NCBI GenBank assembly: GCA_024636225.1
Contig: JAGXHN010000017.1
Location: 1-17,078 of the forward strand
Direction of reading: 5' to 3'
Source of the DNA: Desulfuromonadaceae bacterium
GTDB taxonomy: Bacteria > Desulfobacterota > Desulfuromonadia > Desulfuromonadales > UBA2294
Length of the DNA: 17,078 nucleotides
The position numbers and the translations under genes are program-made. Positions 9,617 to 17,056 of the stretch are shown here, piece after piece (position 1 is the first letter of the stretch; each line of letters starts with the position of its first letter). The notes below the pieces were generated by a model. The model had not been told where the DNA came from. It ran no database searches and saw only the letters and a program-made list of their open reading frames with translations.

Positions 9617-10876
9617 TTGACAGGCCGAAATTATGAACATAAGCTGCAAGAGATGAAAAAAAAAGAGTTAAAGCCATCGTGTCTGCCGGACCTCTCAAAA
9701 ACGCGGACCCTCTACAAGGAACAGTTGCCGTTTTTTGAAGCTGCGTTGCAATCGCTGCATCAGGAGGTACGTCATCTGCTTGAGCGGCACGGCATCTCAG
9801 TCACCATCAAGTCCCGGGTCAAACGATTTGAGACTTATTATGACAAGCTGCGTAAAGCGTGGCTCGATTCATCCCCGCACATCTCCAGACCGGTCGGCGA
9901 TTTTCTCGCTCTTCGTATTATCTGTCCCTTTCTCGAAGATATTGAGACCCTCGAAAGGATCATTACCACCAGTTTCGAAGTGGTAGAGACCGAGCGAAAA
10001 TCAGAACAACATTCATTTCGTGAATTTGGCTACGACTCCGTGCATCTCTCCATTCGTCCAAATCTCAAAACATTCAAAACGCCGTTGCCGGGTGTGCGTA
10101 ATGCTTGTGAAATTCAGTTGCGAACCATCCTTCAGGATGCCTGGGCCGAGGTCGAACATGAACTGGTCTACAAATCTGATATCTCTTTACCGAAAGAATC
10201 GTTCCGACGCAAACTCGCTGCCCTGAACGCCTCACTCACCCTTTCCGACCTGATCTTTCAGGAAATCCGTGACTACCAGAAAGAGATCCGGCAACAAGGA
10301 CGCAACCGGCGAGAATCACTCGGCAATACCCTGAAACAACAGAACAACATCAAAATAACCGATAATCCACCGATCAAGCCAAAACCGATTGCATCAACCT
10401 TGAAAAGCCGTCTCGAAAAGACGATGTTACGTGCTTTGGAAGCGCACAGCAATCACGATCTAGAGACGGCAATCGAACTCTATACCATTATTCTCGGTAT
10501 GAAACTGGAGAGCAAGATCCGCTCACTGGTCTACAACCATCGTGGTATGGCTTACTTTTCACTCGGAAACTACAGACAAGCGGTTAAGGATTTTACCCAG
10601 GCAATCAATTTCAATCCGACCAGCGACCGCAGCTATGCCAATCGCGGTCTCTGCTTCCGGATTATGAAACGATTTGATCAGGCCGTAAGCGATTACGTCG
10701 AAGCGCTCAGAATCGACCCGAATCGTCCGGACGCCTGTTTCGGTCTGGCCCAGACATACTTTGACATGAATGAATTGCCCCAGGCGCAAAACATGTGTGA
10801 AAAGGTCCTCGAAATCAGTCCCATACACGGTTCGGCCCGCAAACTGCTCAATTCAATCATGCAGGACAAACGCTGA
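9617..10876 (+). CDS. RelA/SpoT-domain (alarmone synthetase-like) protein with C-terminal TPR repeats
   Basis: The N-terminal half (about residues 35-215 of 419) is a RelA/SpoT nucleotidyltransferase domain, the fold that moves pyrophosphate from ATP to GDP or GTP to make (p)ppGpp. Visible motifs: SRVKRFETYYDKLRK (66-80, basic substrate loop), DFLALRI (95-101), FGYDSVHLSI (137-146, with the stacking Tyr139 and His143) and EIQLRTILQDAWAEVEHEL (165-183), where Glu165 matches the catalytic glutamate of Rel enzymes. There is no HD hydrolase and no TGS or ACT domain, so it is synthetase-only by domain content. A basic linker (220-265) leads to about four TPR units from 270 to 410 (for example NHRGMAYFSLGNYRQAVKDF). 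The start is undecided: TTG 9617 has GGGA three bases upstream, while ATG 9653 has only a weak AAGAG abutting it. It follows the transporter by 22 bases. Confidence 0.88.
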   Translation: MTGRNYEHKLQEMKKKELKPSCLPDLSKTRTLYKEQLPFFEAALQSLHQEVRHLLERHGISVTIKSRVKRFETYYDKLRKAWLDSSPHISRPVGDFLALRIICPFLEDIETLERIITTSFEVVETERKSEQHSFREFGYDSVHLSIRPNLKTFKTPLPGVRNACEIQLRTILQDAWAEVEHELVYKSDISLPKESFRRKLAALNASLTLSDLIFQEIRDYQKEIRQQGRNRRESLGNTLKQQNNIKITDNPPIKPKPIASTLKSRLEKTMLRALEAHSNHDLETAIELYTIILGMKLESKIRSLVYNHRGMAYFSLGNYRQAVKDFTQAINFNPTSDRSYANRGLCFRIMKRFDQAVSDYVEALRIDPNRPDACFGLAQTYFDMNELPQAQNMCEKVLEISPIHGSARKLLNSIMQDKR

Positions 10877-10927
10877 AACCAACAACGGACTGAAGTGTTA
10901 ACGGTGCGCCGTAAAAGGAGAACGAGG

Positions 10928-11230
10928 ATGACGATGCAACATCAGATACTCATCCAGACTGCGGATGTCAGAGTTCGCGTCATGAACCTGCACCCCGGCG
11001 AGACAACAGCCCTGCACCATCATACTGAAATCACCGATTACATGGTCGGCCTCGAAGGGAAAATCCTGGTCAACCTGAAGGGGCCGGATGAGACGGTTGA
11101 ACTCAACCCCGGGATACGCTGTACAATTCAACCGGGCCGAATTCACCAGGTTCTCAATTCAAACAGCACAAAACCGGCAAGTTACCTGCTCGTTCAAGGG
11201 GTCGGACAATACGATTTTAAAACCGAATGA
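10928..11230 (+). CDS. Small single-domain cupin protein
   Basis: A 100-residue cupin_2-type beta barrel, probably cytoplasmic. Motif 1 is seen as G-ETTAL-HHH with a later Gly in LEGK; the usual metal-binding Glu is replaced by Asp (HHHTEITD). Motif 2 is seen as G-IRCTI-QPG-RI-H-QVL-N, with Gln in place of the usual Pro. Two or three histidines are thus kept and a metal site is plausible. No substrate can be named; small cupins of this kind include sugar- and acid-binding or regulatory proteins. ATG 10928 is preceded by a near-perfect AAGGAG at 10915-10920, seven bases away. The open frame reaches back to 10895, but that start has no such site. It is the last gene of the operon, 51 bases after the RelA/SpoT-TPR gene and just before the terminator. 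Confidence 0.85.
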   Translation: MTMQHQILIQTADVRVRVMNLHPGETTALHHHTEITDYMVGLEGKILVNLKGPDETVELNPGIRCTIQPGRIHQVLNSNSTKPASYLLVQGVGQYDFKTE

Positions 11231-11236
11231 CCTGTA

Positions 11237-11273
11237 ATGCAAAAAGGCCAGAGAGTATCTGGCCTTTTTGCAT
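11237..11273. terminator. Strong bidirectional rho-independent terminator
   Basis: A perfect 16-base inverted repeat (arms 11237-11252 and 11258-11273) encloses a 5-base loop GAGTA. The GC part of the stem is GGCCAGA/TCTGGCC, flanked by AAAAA on one arm and TTTTT on the other, so a stem followed by a U run forms on either strand. It lies between the convergent cupin gene (stop at 11230) and the FKBP gene (stop at 11301) and can end both transcripts. Confidence 0.93.
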
Positions 11274-11300
11274 ATCAAAAACAGTGATCTTTTGCCGGGT

Positions 11301-11786
11301 TTATTCCTGCACAATCTCCAGCAATTCAAGCTCAAAGGTAAGATCTTCTCCGGCCAGGGGATGATTGGCATCAAGGGTCACACCCGAATCGTCAACATCG
11401 AGCACCAGAACCACCAGCGACTCCTCTTCCTCATCAATCAGCTCCAGATTCTGCCCCGGTTCAGGATTGATATCTTCGGGGAACTGATCTCTTTCGACCA
11501 CAAAAACCCTCTCTTCATCATATTCACCAAAGGCATCTTCAGCCTTGATAACAACCGTCGTCTTTGCTCCGACCTCAAGATCGACCAGCGCCATTTCGAC
11601 ATGAGGAAAAAAATCCCCTTCACCGAGAACCAGCTCCATCGGGCCGATTTCGCATTCGCAATCGTCCGTCGCCCCATCTTCGAGCTCACACTCGGCATGA
11701 TCAATAGTACTGTCAAAAATAGTTCCATCTTCGAGTCGACCGGTAAAATTAAATTTTACTCTGTCCCCCTTGCTTGCTTTTGCCAT
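11301..11786 (-). CDS. FKBP-type peptidyl-prolyl cis-trans isomerase, SlyD-like
   Basis: Prolyl isomerase and folding helper, cytoplasmic because no signal peptide is seen. The 161-residue protein keeps the SlyD layout: split FKBP fold (GDRVKFNFTGRLEDGTIFDST, 7-27; LVLGEGDFFPHVEMAL, 52-67; AEDAFGEYDEERV, 82-94) with the insert-in-flap region at about 95-140 and the closing motif DANHPLAGEDLTFEL (139-153). Two things are odd. An acidic insert at 29-48 carries three cysteines (33, 43, 45) between FDST and the flap, and the usual isomerase-core sequence around 'liPGxExAL' reads FFPHVEMAL. The C-terminal histidine-rich metal tail of E. coli SlyD is absent. The start at 11786 has AAGGA seven bases upstream. 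The gene seems to stand alone, with its own promoter and a shared terminator. Confidence 0.9.
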   Translation of the reverse strand: MAKASKGDRVKFNFTGRLEDGTIFDSTIDHAECELEDGATDDCECEIGPMELVLGEGDFFPHVEMALVDLEVGAKTTVVIKAEDAFGEYDEERVFVVERDQFPEDINPEPGQNLELIDEEEESLVVLVLDVDDSGVTLDANHPLAGEDLTFELELLEIVQE

Positions 11787-11829
11787 CAGCTCATCCTTTT
11801 CGTTCGGTTAAAAGTCCAACATTGATGCT

Positions 11830-11858
11830 TTTGTAACACAGGTGCCCGGTCATGTGAA
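11830..11858 (-). promoter_or_regulatory. Candidate extended -10 promoter for the FKBP gene
   Basis: On the minus strand TTCACA (11858-11853, 5 of 6) is followed after 17 bases by TACAAA (11835-11830, 4 of 6), with TG one base upstream of the -10 box. Transcription would start near 11823, leaving a 37-base leader with the AAGGA site. I see no convincing hairpin between the BaiN-type stop at 11908 and this promoter, so read-through from upstream is also possible. Confidence 0.45.
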
Positions 11859-11907
11859 CGACTAATTTTCGCCTTTTCCCCTCACGCAAAAAAATTGACA
11901 GCAGAAT

Positions 11908-13164
11908 TCACGGGGTATAGTCGTCCTTTTTGGCAGCGCTGATTCCGGCCAGATAACCGGTCGACCAGCAGAGTTGAAGGTTAAAACCGCCGGTCGGCGC
12001 GTCGAGATCGAGTATTTCTCCAGCAAAAAAAAGGTTGCTGATCCGTTTCGACTGCATGGTTCGCATATCGACATCCTGCAGGGCAACACCGCCTGATGTA
12101 ATGATCGCCTTCTCAAACCCCTCACATCCGACCACATTCAGTTCCAGGGATTTAAAAAGCCCCAGCAGTCGCCCCCGTTCTTCACGCGTCACGGAGTGAC
12201 ATTTTTTATTCGGATCGATGCCGGACAGACCGATGAAAGTCGCGATCATATCTTTGGGTAAAAAGTTGCCGAGGGCATTACGAAAATCTTTATTATTCTG
12301 TTCCTTCAGCTCCCGTTCCAAGCGTTTGGCGAAAGTCGCCGATTCAACGGCCGGTTTCATATCGAGCTGCAAAGAGACCCCCCCTTTTTTTAAAGCATCA
12401 CGAATCGCTGCGCTCATATCGAGCACGATCGGCCCACCGATACCGTCGCGGGTAAAGAAGGTCTCGCCGAACCGCTCCGTTAATTTTTTACCGTTCTGCC
12501 AGACCGAAAGATTAACATTCTTCAGGTTGATCGTCATCACTTCTGAGGTCCACTTTTCACGCAGACGGATCGAGACCAGCGCCGGTTCAGGGTGCACCAG
12601 CGCATGACCGGTCTCTGTGGCCCAGCGGTAACCGTCACCGGTCGACCCGGTTTCCGGGTATGAGAGCCCGCCGGTCGCAACGATAAATCGCTCGGCAAAG
12701 AGTTCCCCCTTGGTCGTTCGAACAGAGAGAATATGATCCCCTTCCAGACAAAAATCGAGGACAGAGGATGAACATTGCAGTTCAACCCCGGTTTCAGTTA
12801 TAAATCGATCCAGCACCTTCTGTACGTCTTCAGCCCCCCCCTGCTCCGGGAAAACCCGACCGCCCCGCTCAATTTTGAGTTTCAGACCTTGTTTCTCAAA
12901 GAAGCGGATCAGATCCCCACCCGTAAATGCGTAGAGAGCCGTGAGGAGCGCACGGCCATTGCGACCAAACATTTCAGCGAACTTGCGCACATCCGGCTCG
13001 CTGTTGGTCACGTTGCAACGCCCCTTCCCGGTGATGAGCAGTTTGGCTCCACAACGGCGATTTTTTTCAAGCAGTAAAACCCGCGCGCCATTTTTGGCAG
13101 CAAAGCCTGCGGCAAAAATTCCGGCCGGACCACCGCCGACAACAATCAGATCATACCGTTTCAT
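11908..13164 (-). CDS. BaiN/RdsA (HI0933, YhiN) family FAD-dependent oxidoreductase
   Basis: Flavoprotein of the HI0933-like family, 418 residues, full length. The FAD-binding Rossmann motif is at the N-terminus (VVGGGPAGIFAA, 8-19). It is followed by the family hallmark GAKLLITGKGRCNVTN, the ATGGLSYPETGSTGDGY block, TSGGVALQDVD, and the C-terminal FAD-closing block FAGEILDLDAPTGGFNLQ with STGYLAG. No signal peptide is seen, so it is cytoplasmic. The cellular substrate of most members is unknown; the name BaiN comes from a member linked to bile acid metabolism, which is not implied here. Its start overlaps the stop of the upstream YkgJ-type gene by four bases (ATGA), so the two are probably translated together. 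The A7/G7 run near 12378-12391 is in an intact frame. Confidence 0.92.
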   Translation of the reverse strand: MKRYDLIVVGGGPAGIFAAGFAAKNGARVLLLEKNRRCGAKLLITGKGRCNVTNSEPDVRKFAEMFGRNGRALLTALYAFTGGDLIRFFEKQGLKLKIERGGRVFPEQGGAEDVQKVLDRFITETGVELQCSSSVLDFCLEGDHILSVRTTKGELFAERFIVATGGLSYPETGSTGDGYRWATETGHALVHPEPALVSIRLREKWTSEVMTINLKNVNLSVWQNGKKLTERFGETFFTRDGIGGPIVLDMSAAIRDALKKGGVSLQLDMKPAVESATFAKRLERELKEQNNKDFRNALGNFLPKDMIATFIGLSGIDPNKKCHSVTREERGRLLGLFKSLELNVVGCEGFEKAIITSGGVALQDVDMRTMQSKRISNLFFAGEILDLDAPTGGFNLQLCWSTGYLAGISAAKKDDYTP

Positions 13165-13850
13165 TCAGACGGCTCCAACGGTTGCATAAGAGAGTAAAAA
13201 ACCAGGTTTTGCCAATCCGTCCGTGCAAAATCAAGCAGTGGAACGAGCGGCAACAAAAGATCGAGTTCGTTCATCGGCCGACCGATCAATTGCGTCGTAA
13301 ACGTATGAAAAAGATCGAGTTCACGGGTAAATATTGCCCTGAAATCCGATCTTATTTCTGTCAGAGATAGCGAGTCAACCCCGATGAAATTAAGAGAACA
13401 GCTTTGATCAGAAAAACTCTCCCCGGAAAAATCGATATTCGGCAGACCATGCAGTCGACAGGTCATCGGACGAAACGGATAAATCGCACAAAGCCCCGCC
13501 TCACCCAGAAATGGACAAGGCGTTTCATCCTCCTCCGGCATCACTGTCCACTCTGCATCGGGGAGACCATTCAATAAAAAAGGGGGTGCAAAACCGGGCC
13601 AGCGCCGCTGCAACTCTGCCAGACGGGTCATCGCCCTGGCGTGTATAATTTTACGCTGCGGCGCAGCAAGTTGCTGATAGCCGAAAGAGACAAGCGCCGC
13701 ATCGAGCAGAGTGATGTCAAAAAAACCACGACAACAACCGCTGCAGCCAGAGCGACAATGAATCTCTTGCGAAAATCGCTGTTGCGTCTGTTGAAACCAG
13801 GCATCAACCGTTTCGAGCAGGGAACGATACTGTTCAATAATATCTTGCAT
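13161..13850 (-). CDS. YkgJ-type cysteine cluster protein (zinc/iron-chelating domain)
   Basis: A 229-residue protein with eight cysteines in the pattern of the YkgJ/UPF0153 family: Cys32, Cys36, Cys39 and Cys40 (HCRSGCSGCCRG), then Cys112 (PCPFL), Cys121 (GLCAIYPFRP), Cys131 (MTCRLHG) and Cys151 (QSCSLNF). In this family the cysteines are predicted to bind a metal or iron-sulfur cluster; the biochemical role is not settled. The remaining sequence is helical without signal peptide. ATG 13850 has GGAGG 13 bases upstream, a longer gap than usual, but no better in-frame start is visible. It overlaps the flavoprotein gene by ATGA, which suggests a shared job, perhaps as an electron-transfer or metal-binding partner; that is inference. 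The 177 bases upstream, up to 14027, are AT-rich and hold no gene that I can support. Confidence 0.85.
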   Translation of the reverse strand: MQDIIEQYRSLLETVDAWFQQTQQRFSQEIHCRSGCSGCCRGFFDITLLDAALVSFGYQQLAAPQRKIIHARAMTRLAELQRRWPGFAPPFLLNGLPDAEWTVMPEEDETPCPFLGEAGLCAIYPFRPMTCRLHGLPNIDFSGESFSDQSCSLNFIGVDSLSLTEIRSDFRAIFTRELDLFHTFTTQLIGRPMNELDLLLPLVPLLDFARTDWQNLVFYSLMQPLEPSE

Positions 13851-14027
13851 GGAAAATATGCTACCTCCCCCGTGATACAGGAGAAAGAGAAAAGTTAGGG
13901 ATCTAAAAAATAATAATGTAACGCTTCAGTAAAATCTGATCATGCAAAAACAGTCGATCCCCGATAAAAGCGTTCGCGGATGACATATAAAGCACTTTTG
14001 CAAACGTCTCTGCGTACACAAATAAAA

Positions 14028-14051
14028 ACGGGCAGATCAAATTCTGCCCGT
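14028..14051 (-). terminator. Rho-independent terminator of the chemoreceptor gene
   Basis: A 9-base perfect inverted repeat ACGGGCAGA/TCTGCCCGT with a 6-base loop. On the minus strand it is followed by TTTTTATTT, giving the usual GC stem plus U run. It begins 34 bases after the chemoreceptor stop at 14085 and separates it from the YkgJ-type gene. Confidence 0.92.
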
Positions 14052-14084
14052 CGTGTAACGCGTCCCTTTATCAAAAGAGAGAGA

Positions 14085-16091
14085 CTACCCTTCCCGGCTC
14101 TCTTTTTTAAGAAGTTCAAGCCGTTCTATTACTTCGCGGCTGCGCACCTGACGGTCGTCAATTTCATCGAAAATCCGGTTTGCCATTTCACTGACACTCT
14201 GAAAGGCCTCACTGATCTCCCGCACTTTCTGCTGCTGGTTATCGGTTGCCTCTCCCATGTCATGGGTCATATCGACAATACTTTCAATAGAACTGACAAT
14301 ATTGCGAACCCCCTTGGTCTGTTCGAGAGAAGCACTGGCCACCTGCTCCGACAGATCGCCAAGACTCTCAACCGATTCGGAAACCGAAGAGACCGCCCGT
14401 GAGACTTCACGGGTCGATTTATGGATCTCAGAGGTCATAGACATCGCGCGCTCGGCACTTTCGTTGATCTGTTTCAATGCCTCTTCCACCGACTCACCAA
14501 GAGAGATACCGGAGTTGACAAGGGATTTGGTCTGATTGACATGGGAAACCGATTCACGCGTGTAGATTTGAATCTCTGAAATGATCTGGCCTATTGCGCC
14601 GGTTGAATCGGCAGCTTCGCGGGCTAAAGATCTGATCTCTTCGGCCACAACCCCAAACGCCAGGCCGTGCTCACCGGCCTGGGCGGCGATAATCGCTGCA
14701 TTCAGGGCAAGCAGGTTCGTCTTCTGGGTAATATCCGTGATAACCTTGGTGATCTGCCCTATCTCATCCCCTTTATTGGAAAGACGATCGATGACCGCTG
14801 CCGTCTGATCAACCGATGCCGAAATCCCCTGTAATCCGGTCAAATTGTCGATAACGGCATCAACACCGTTTCCGGCCTGCTGACGCACCTTCTCCGACAT
14901 GTCGTGAGATTGCTGACTGTTCTCTTCTACTGATTTGATGGTACTGGCAATCTCGGTCATCGAGGCGATGGTTGCATTCATGAAATTTGTAAGGTTGCTC
15001 AAATTACTCGAAATCTGGTTGATCGTCACTGAAATCTCATTGGAGGAAGAGCGGGCACTATCGACAGCACTCTGGACAACATGGACCCCTTTGGCAATTT
15101 CGTTGATCGAACCCGCCGTCGATTCCGTCGCCTTGCGCAGATTCTCTTCTGCAGCGTTATGGTCTGACCGGAAGCCGAGAAGCTCATTGAAGGTCTGATC
15201 AAGCTCATCTGTCAGCGCTCCGACCCCCTGCATCAGATCGATCTTGGTGATCGTCGCTGCCACCTGTACAGCAAAAAGTTTAACCGTATCGACATCATTC
15301 TCATTGATCGGCAACCGGCGCAGCTTGTTATCGACCGACAGAAGGCCAACCACAACACCGCGCACGGTAATCGGGCAGATCAGAAAATTTTTCGACCGCA
15401 GGTTCTCGATCTGATCAAAGGGGGGCAACAGGCGAAACTCTTCGGGCATACGAGTGATATCTTCGATCAGTATCAGCCTGTTTTCAGCGACAGACTTGAA
15501 CAGAGCGCCGCTTTTCTTGTTCAGAGGGAGAACAGCCTCCGGCAACTTCGCATTGTTTGCGCCACGACTGGCCACGAATTCAAGACCGGTACGTTCCTGA
15601 TTGACCATCAGAACATTGACCCGATCGTAACCGAGAATCTCATGCAGGCCATCAGAGGCGAGATGCAAAACTTCCTTGATATCGAGAGATTTTTGGATAT
15701 GTGTATTGATGGAATGGAAATTTTTCAGGTTTTTATTTAGAAATTGATACTGGTGCTCAAACTTCTCTTTCTGCACCACACTTTCAAAATTGAGTCGGTC
15801 GAGATTCTCGGCTCTCTCCTTGATTTGCAGAAGTCCGCGACCGACCATAAAACCGGCGGACGCCATAACCAAGGCGGTTCCGAACCCCATATAGAAAAAC
15901 AGACTGAGCGTCTCGGCATCCCGGGTGATCGCTGCGTAAATCTGTGCAGAAACCGTTTGTTTCGAGTCGTAAAAAAGAAGAAGCCGCAACAGACTCCAGC
16001 CGACCGGAGCAGTAAATCCCATCGCAAAACCGATCGCTGCAAACATCCACTCCCGATTCAGAACATCAAGTGACAGCTTTCTTTTAATCAT
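14085..16091 (-). CDS. Methyl-accepting chemotaxis protein with cytoplasmic GAF domain
   Basis: Membrane chemoreceptor that would feed the CheA/CheW pathway. With ATG 16091 it has 668 residues. Two membrane helices at about 16-39 and 62-85 leave only a loop of about 20 residues outside, too small for a normal periplasmic sensor domain. A coiled linker leads to a GAF domain at about 134-285, the likely sensor of an internal ligand or redox state. The methyl-accepting coiled coil fills about 325-610, with the hairpin tip near 453-487 (KTNLLALNAAI, then VVAEEIRSLA). The tip reads AIIAAQAGEHGLAF where the common form is AIEAARAGExGRGF, so two residues that matter in E. coli Tsr are changed. No CheR-tethering pentapeptide is seen at the C-terminus (KESREG). 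A longer GTG start at 16130 lacks a ribosome binding site; ATG 16091 has GGGG five bases upstream. Confidence 0.93.
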   Translation of the reverse strand: MIKRKLSLDVLNREWMFAAIGFAMGFTAPVGWSLLRLLLFYDSKQTVSAQIYAAITRDAETLSLFFYMGFGTALVMASAGFMVGRGLLQIKERAENLDRLNFESVVQKEKFEHQYQFLNKNLKNFHSINTHIQKSLDIKEVLHLASDGLHEILGYDRVNVLMVNQERTGLEFVASRGANNAKLPEAVLPLNKKSGALFKSVAENRLILIEDITRMPEEFRLLPPFDQIENLRSKNFLICPITVRGVVVGLLSVDNKLRRLPINENDVDTVKLFAVQVAATITKIDLMQGVGALTDELDQTFNELLGFRSDHNAAEENLRKATESTAGSINEIAKGVHVVQSAVDSARSSSNEISVTINQISSNLSNLTNFMNATIASMTEIASTIKSVEENSQQSHDMSEKVRQQAGNGVDAVIDNLTGLQGISASVDQTAAVIDRLSNKGDEIGQITKVITDITQKTNLLALNAAIIAAQAGEHGLAFGVVAEEIRSLAREAADSTGAIGQIISEIQIYTRESVSHVNQTKSLVNSGISLGESVEEALKQINESAERAMSMTSEIHKSTREVSRAVSSVSESVESLGDLSEQVASASLEQTKGVRNIVSSIESIVDMTHDMGEATDNQQQKVREISEAFQSVSEMANRIFDEIDDRQVRSREVIERLELLKKESREG

Positions 16092-16191
16092 TATAACCCC
16101 ATCGCACCTGCTAAAAAGTGATGCATTCACAAAAAAGGATGAGATAACGCATCAGCCTGCAAGCTTTTTGCGGCGTAAACTAAACATTTGA

Positions 16192-16220
16192 ATGGTAGAG
16201 AGACAAAGTCAAACCGTCAA
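16192..16220 (-). promoter_or_regulatory. Candidate sigma70-type promoter for the chemoreceptor gene
   Basis: On the minus strand TTGACG (16220-16215, 5 of 6) is followed after 17 bases by TACCAT (16197-16192, 4 of 6). Transcription would start near 16185, giving a leader of about 94 bases. It lies directly after the phosphofructokinase stop, where I see no convincing terminator hairpin. Confidence 0.4.
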
Positions 16221-16228
16221 CAAAAATT

Positions 16229-17056
16229 CTATCGACCGACCATTATTCCGAGCGCTTCAGCCGTTGCCACCAGCTCCCCTTCAGGGTCGACCAGCTTCAG
16301 CCCCCCGACGGCAGCGGCAATATCGACGGAGACCACCTGATCACCATGAATAGCGACCATCTTCCCAAATTCGCCCACAGCGATCATCTCTACCGCTTTC
16401 ACCCCAAAGCGAGAACTCAGAATGCGATCGTACGCCGCCGGTGTCCCGCCCCGTTGTACATGTCCGAGGACAACGACGCGCGACTCCATATCGAGACAAG
16501 TTTCAATCTGCCGGGCGAGGTGGTGGGCAACGCCACCGAGACGTTCAACCCCGAAATTCTCTTTGGCCGACTTCTGGACAATTTTATCCCCGCCGGCAGG
16601 CGCCGCCCCTTCGGCCACGACAACAATTGAAAATCGGCTGCCGCTCTCGCTCCGGGCCCGAATCGCGGCACAGATTTTTTCTACCCGATAGGGAATTTCA
16701 GGGATTAAAATTACATCAGCCGAACCGGCAATTCCGGAGGCGAGAGCAATCCAGCCCGCATCGCGCCCCATAACTTCAACAACCATTACCCGATTATGAC
16801 TCTCGGCAGTCGAATGAAGACGGTCAAGCGATTCGGTAACGGTGCGCACAGCGGTTGTAAAACCAAACGTCAAATCTGTACCACGCAGATCGTTATCGAT
16901 CGTCTTCGGCACACCGATCACCGGAATGCCGAGTTCCCCGAAACGTCGTGCAATTTTCAGGCTCCCATCCCCCCCGACAACGATCAGGACGTCGGCCCCG
17001 ATTTTACGAAAATTCCCCAATACCAGCTCCGAAACATCCTCAAGAACAGTCTGGCC
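16229..17056 (-). CDS. pfkA: 6-phosphofructokinase, N-terminal part missing
   Basis: Glycolytic enzyme that phosphorylates fructose 6-phosphate to the 1,6-bisphosphate. The genuine fragment is 275 residues, starting GQTVLEDVSE; about 70-90 N-terminal residues, including the first nucleotide-binding GG motif, lie beyond the contig end. Seen in the fragment: GGDGS (28-32), PKTIDND (50-56, with the catalytic aspartate), DRLHSTAESH, VEVMGRDAGW (93-102) and VLGHVQRGGTPAAYDR. The Gly after GGD matches the ATP-using state (Asp there marks pyrophosphate-using forms), while Lys in PKTIDND is typical of the group III/pyrophosphate branch. The combination resembles ATP-using group III enzymes, so ATP use is the better guess. 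Five further codons read MYKRQ on the right but come from sequencing adapter and are not part of the protein. Confidence 0.93.
   Translation of the reverse strand, partial: GQTVLEDVSELVLGNFRKIGADVLIVVGGDGSLKIARRFGELGIPVIGVPKTIDNDLRGTDLTFGFTTAVRTVTESLDRLHSTAESHNRVMVVEVMGRDAGWIALASGIAGSADVILIPEIPYRVEKICAAIRARSESGSRFSIVVVAEGAAPAGGDKIVQKSAKENFGVERLGGVAHHLARQIETCLDMESRVVVLGHVQRGGTPAAYDRILSSRFGVKAVEMIAVGEFGKMVAIHGDQVVSVDIAAAVGGLKLVDPEGELVATAEALGIMVGR

Noticed and set aside
12378..12391. A7G7 run in the BaiN-type gene as a programmed frameshift site
   Set aside because: The zero frame codes the normal family sequence on both sides and no overlapping product or stimulating structure is seen.
16155..16200. 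Sigma28 (flagellar) promoter before the chemoreceptor gene, from GCCGCAAA
   Set aside because: The -10-like box matches 6 of 8 but no TAAA-type -35 box stands about 15 bases upstream; the TTGACG/TACCAT pair fits better.
850..16500. Repeated short word ATATCGAG/ATATCGAC scattered over many genes
   Set aside because: It occurs inside coding regions where the sense strand reads CTCGATAT or GTCGATAT, mostly Leu-Asp-Ile or Val-Asp-Ile codons, so it reflects codon use, not a regulatory repeat.
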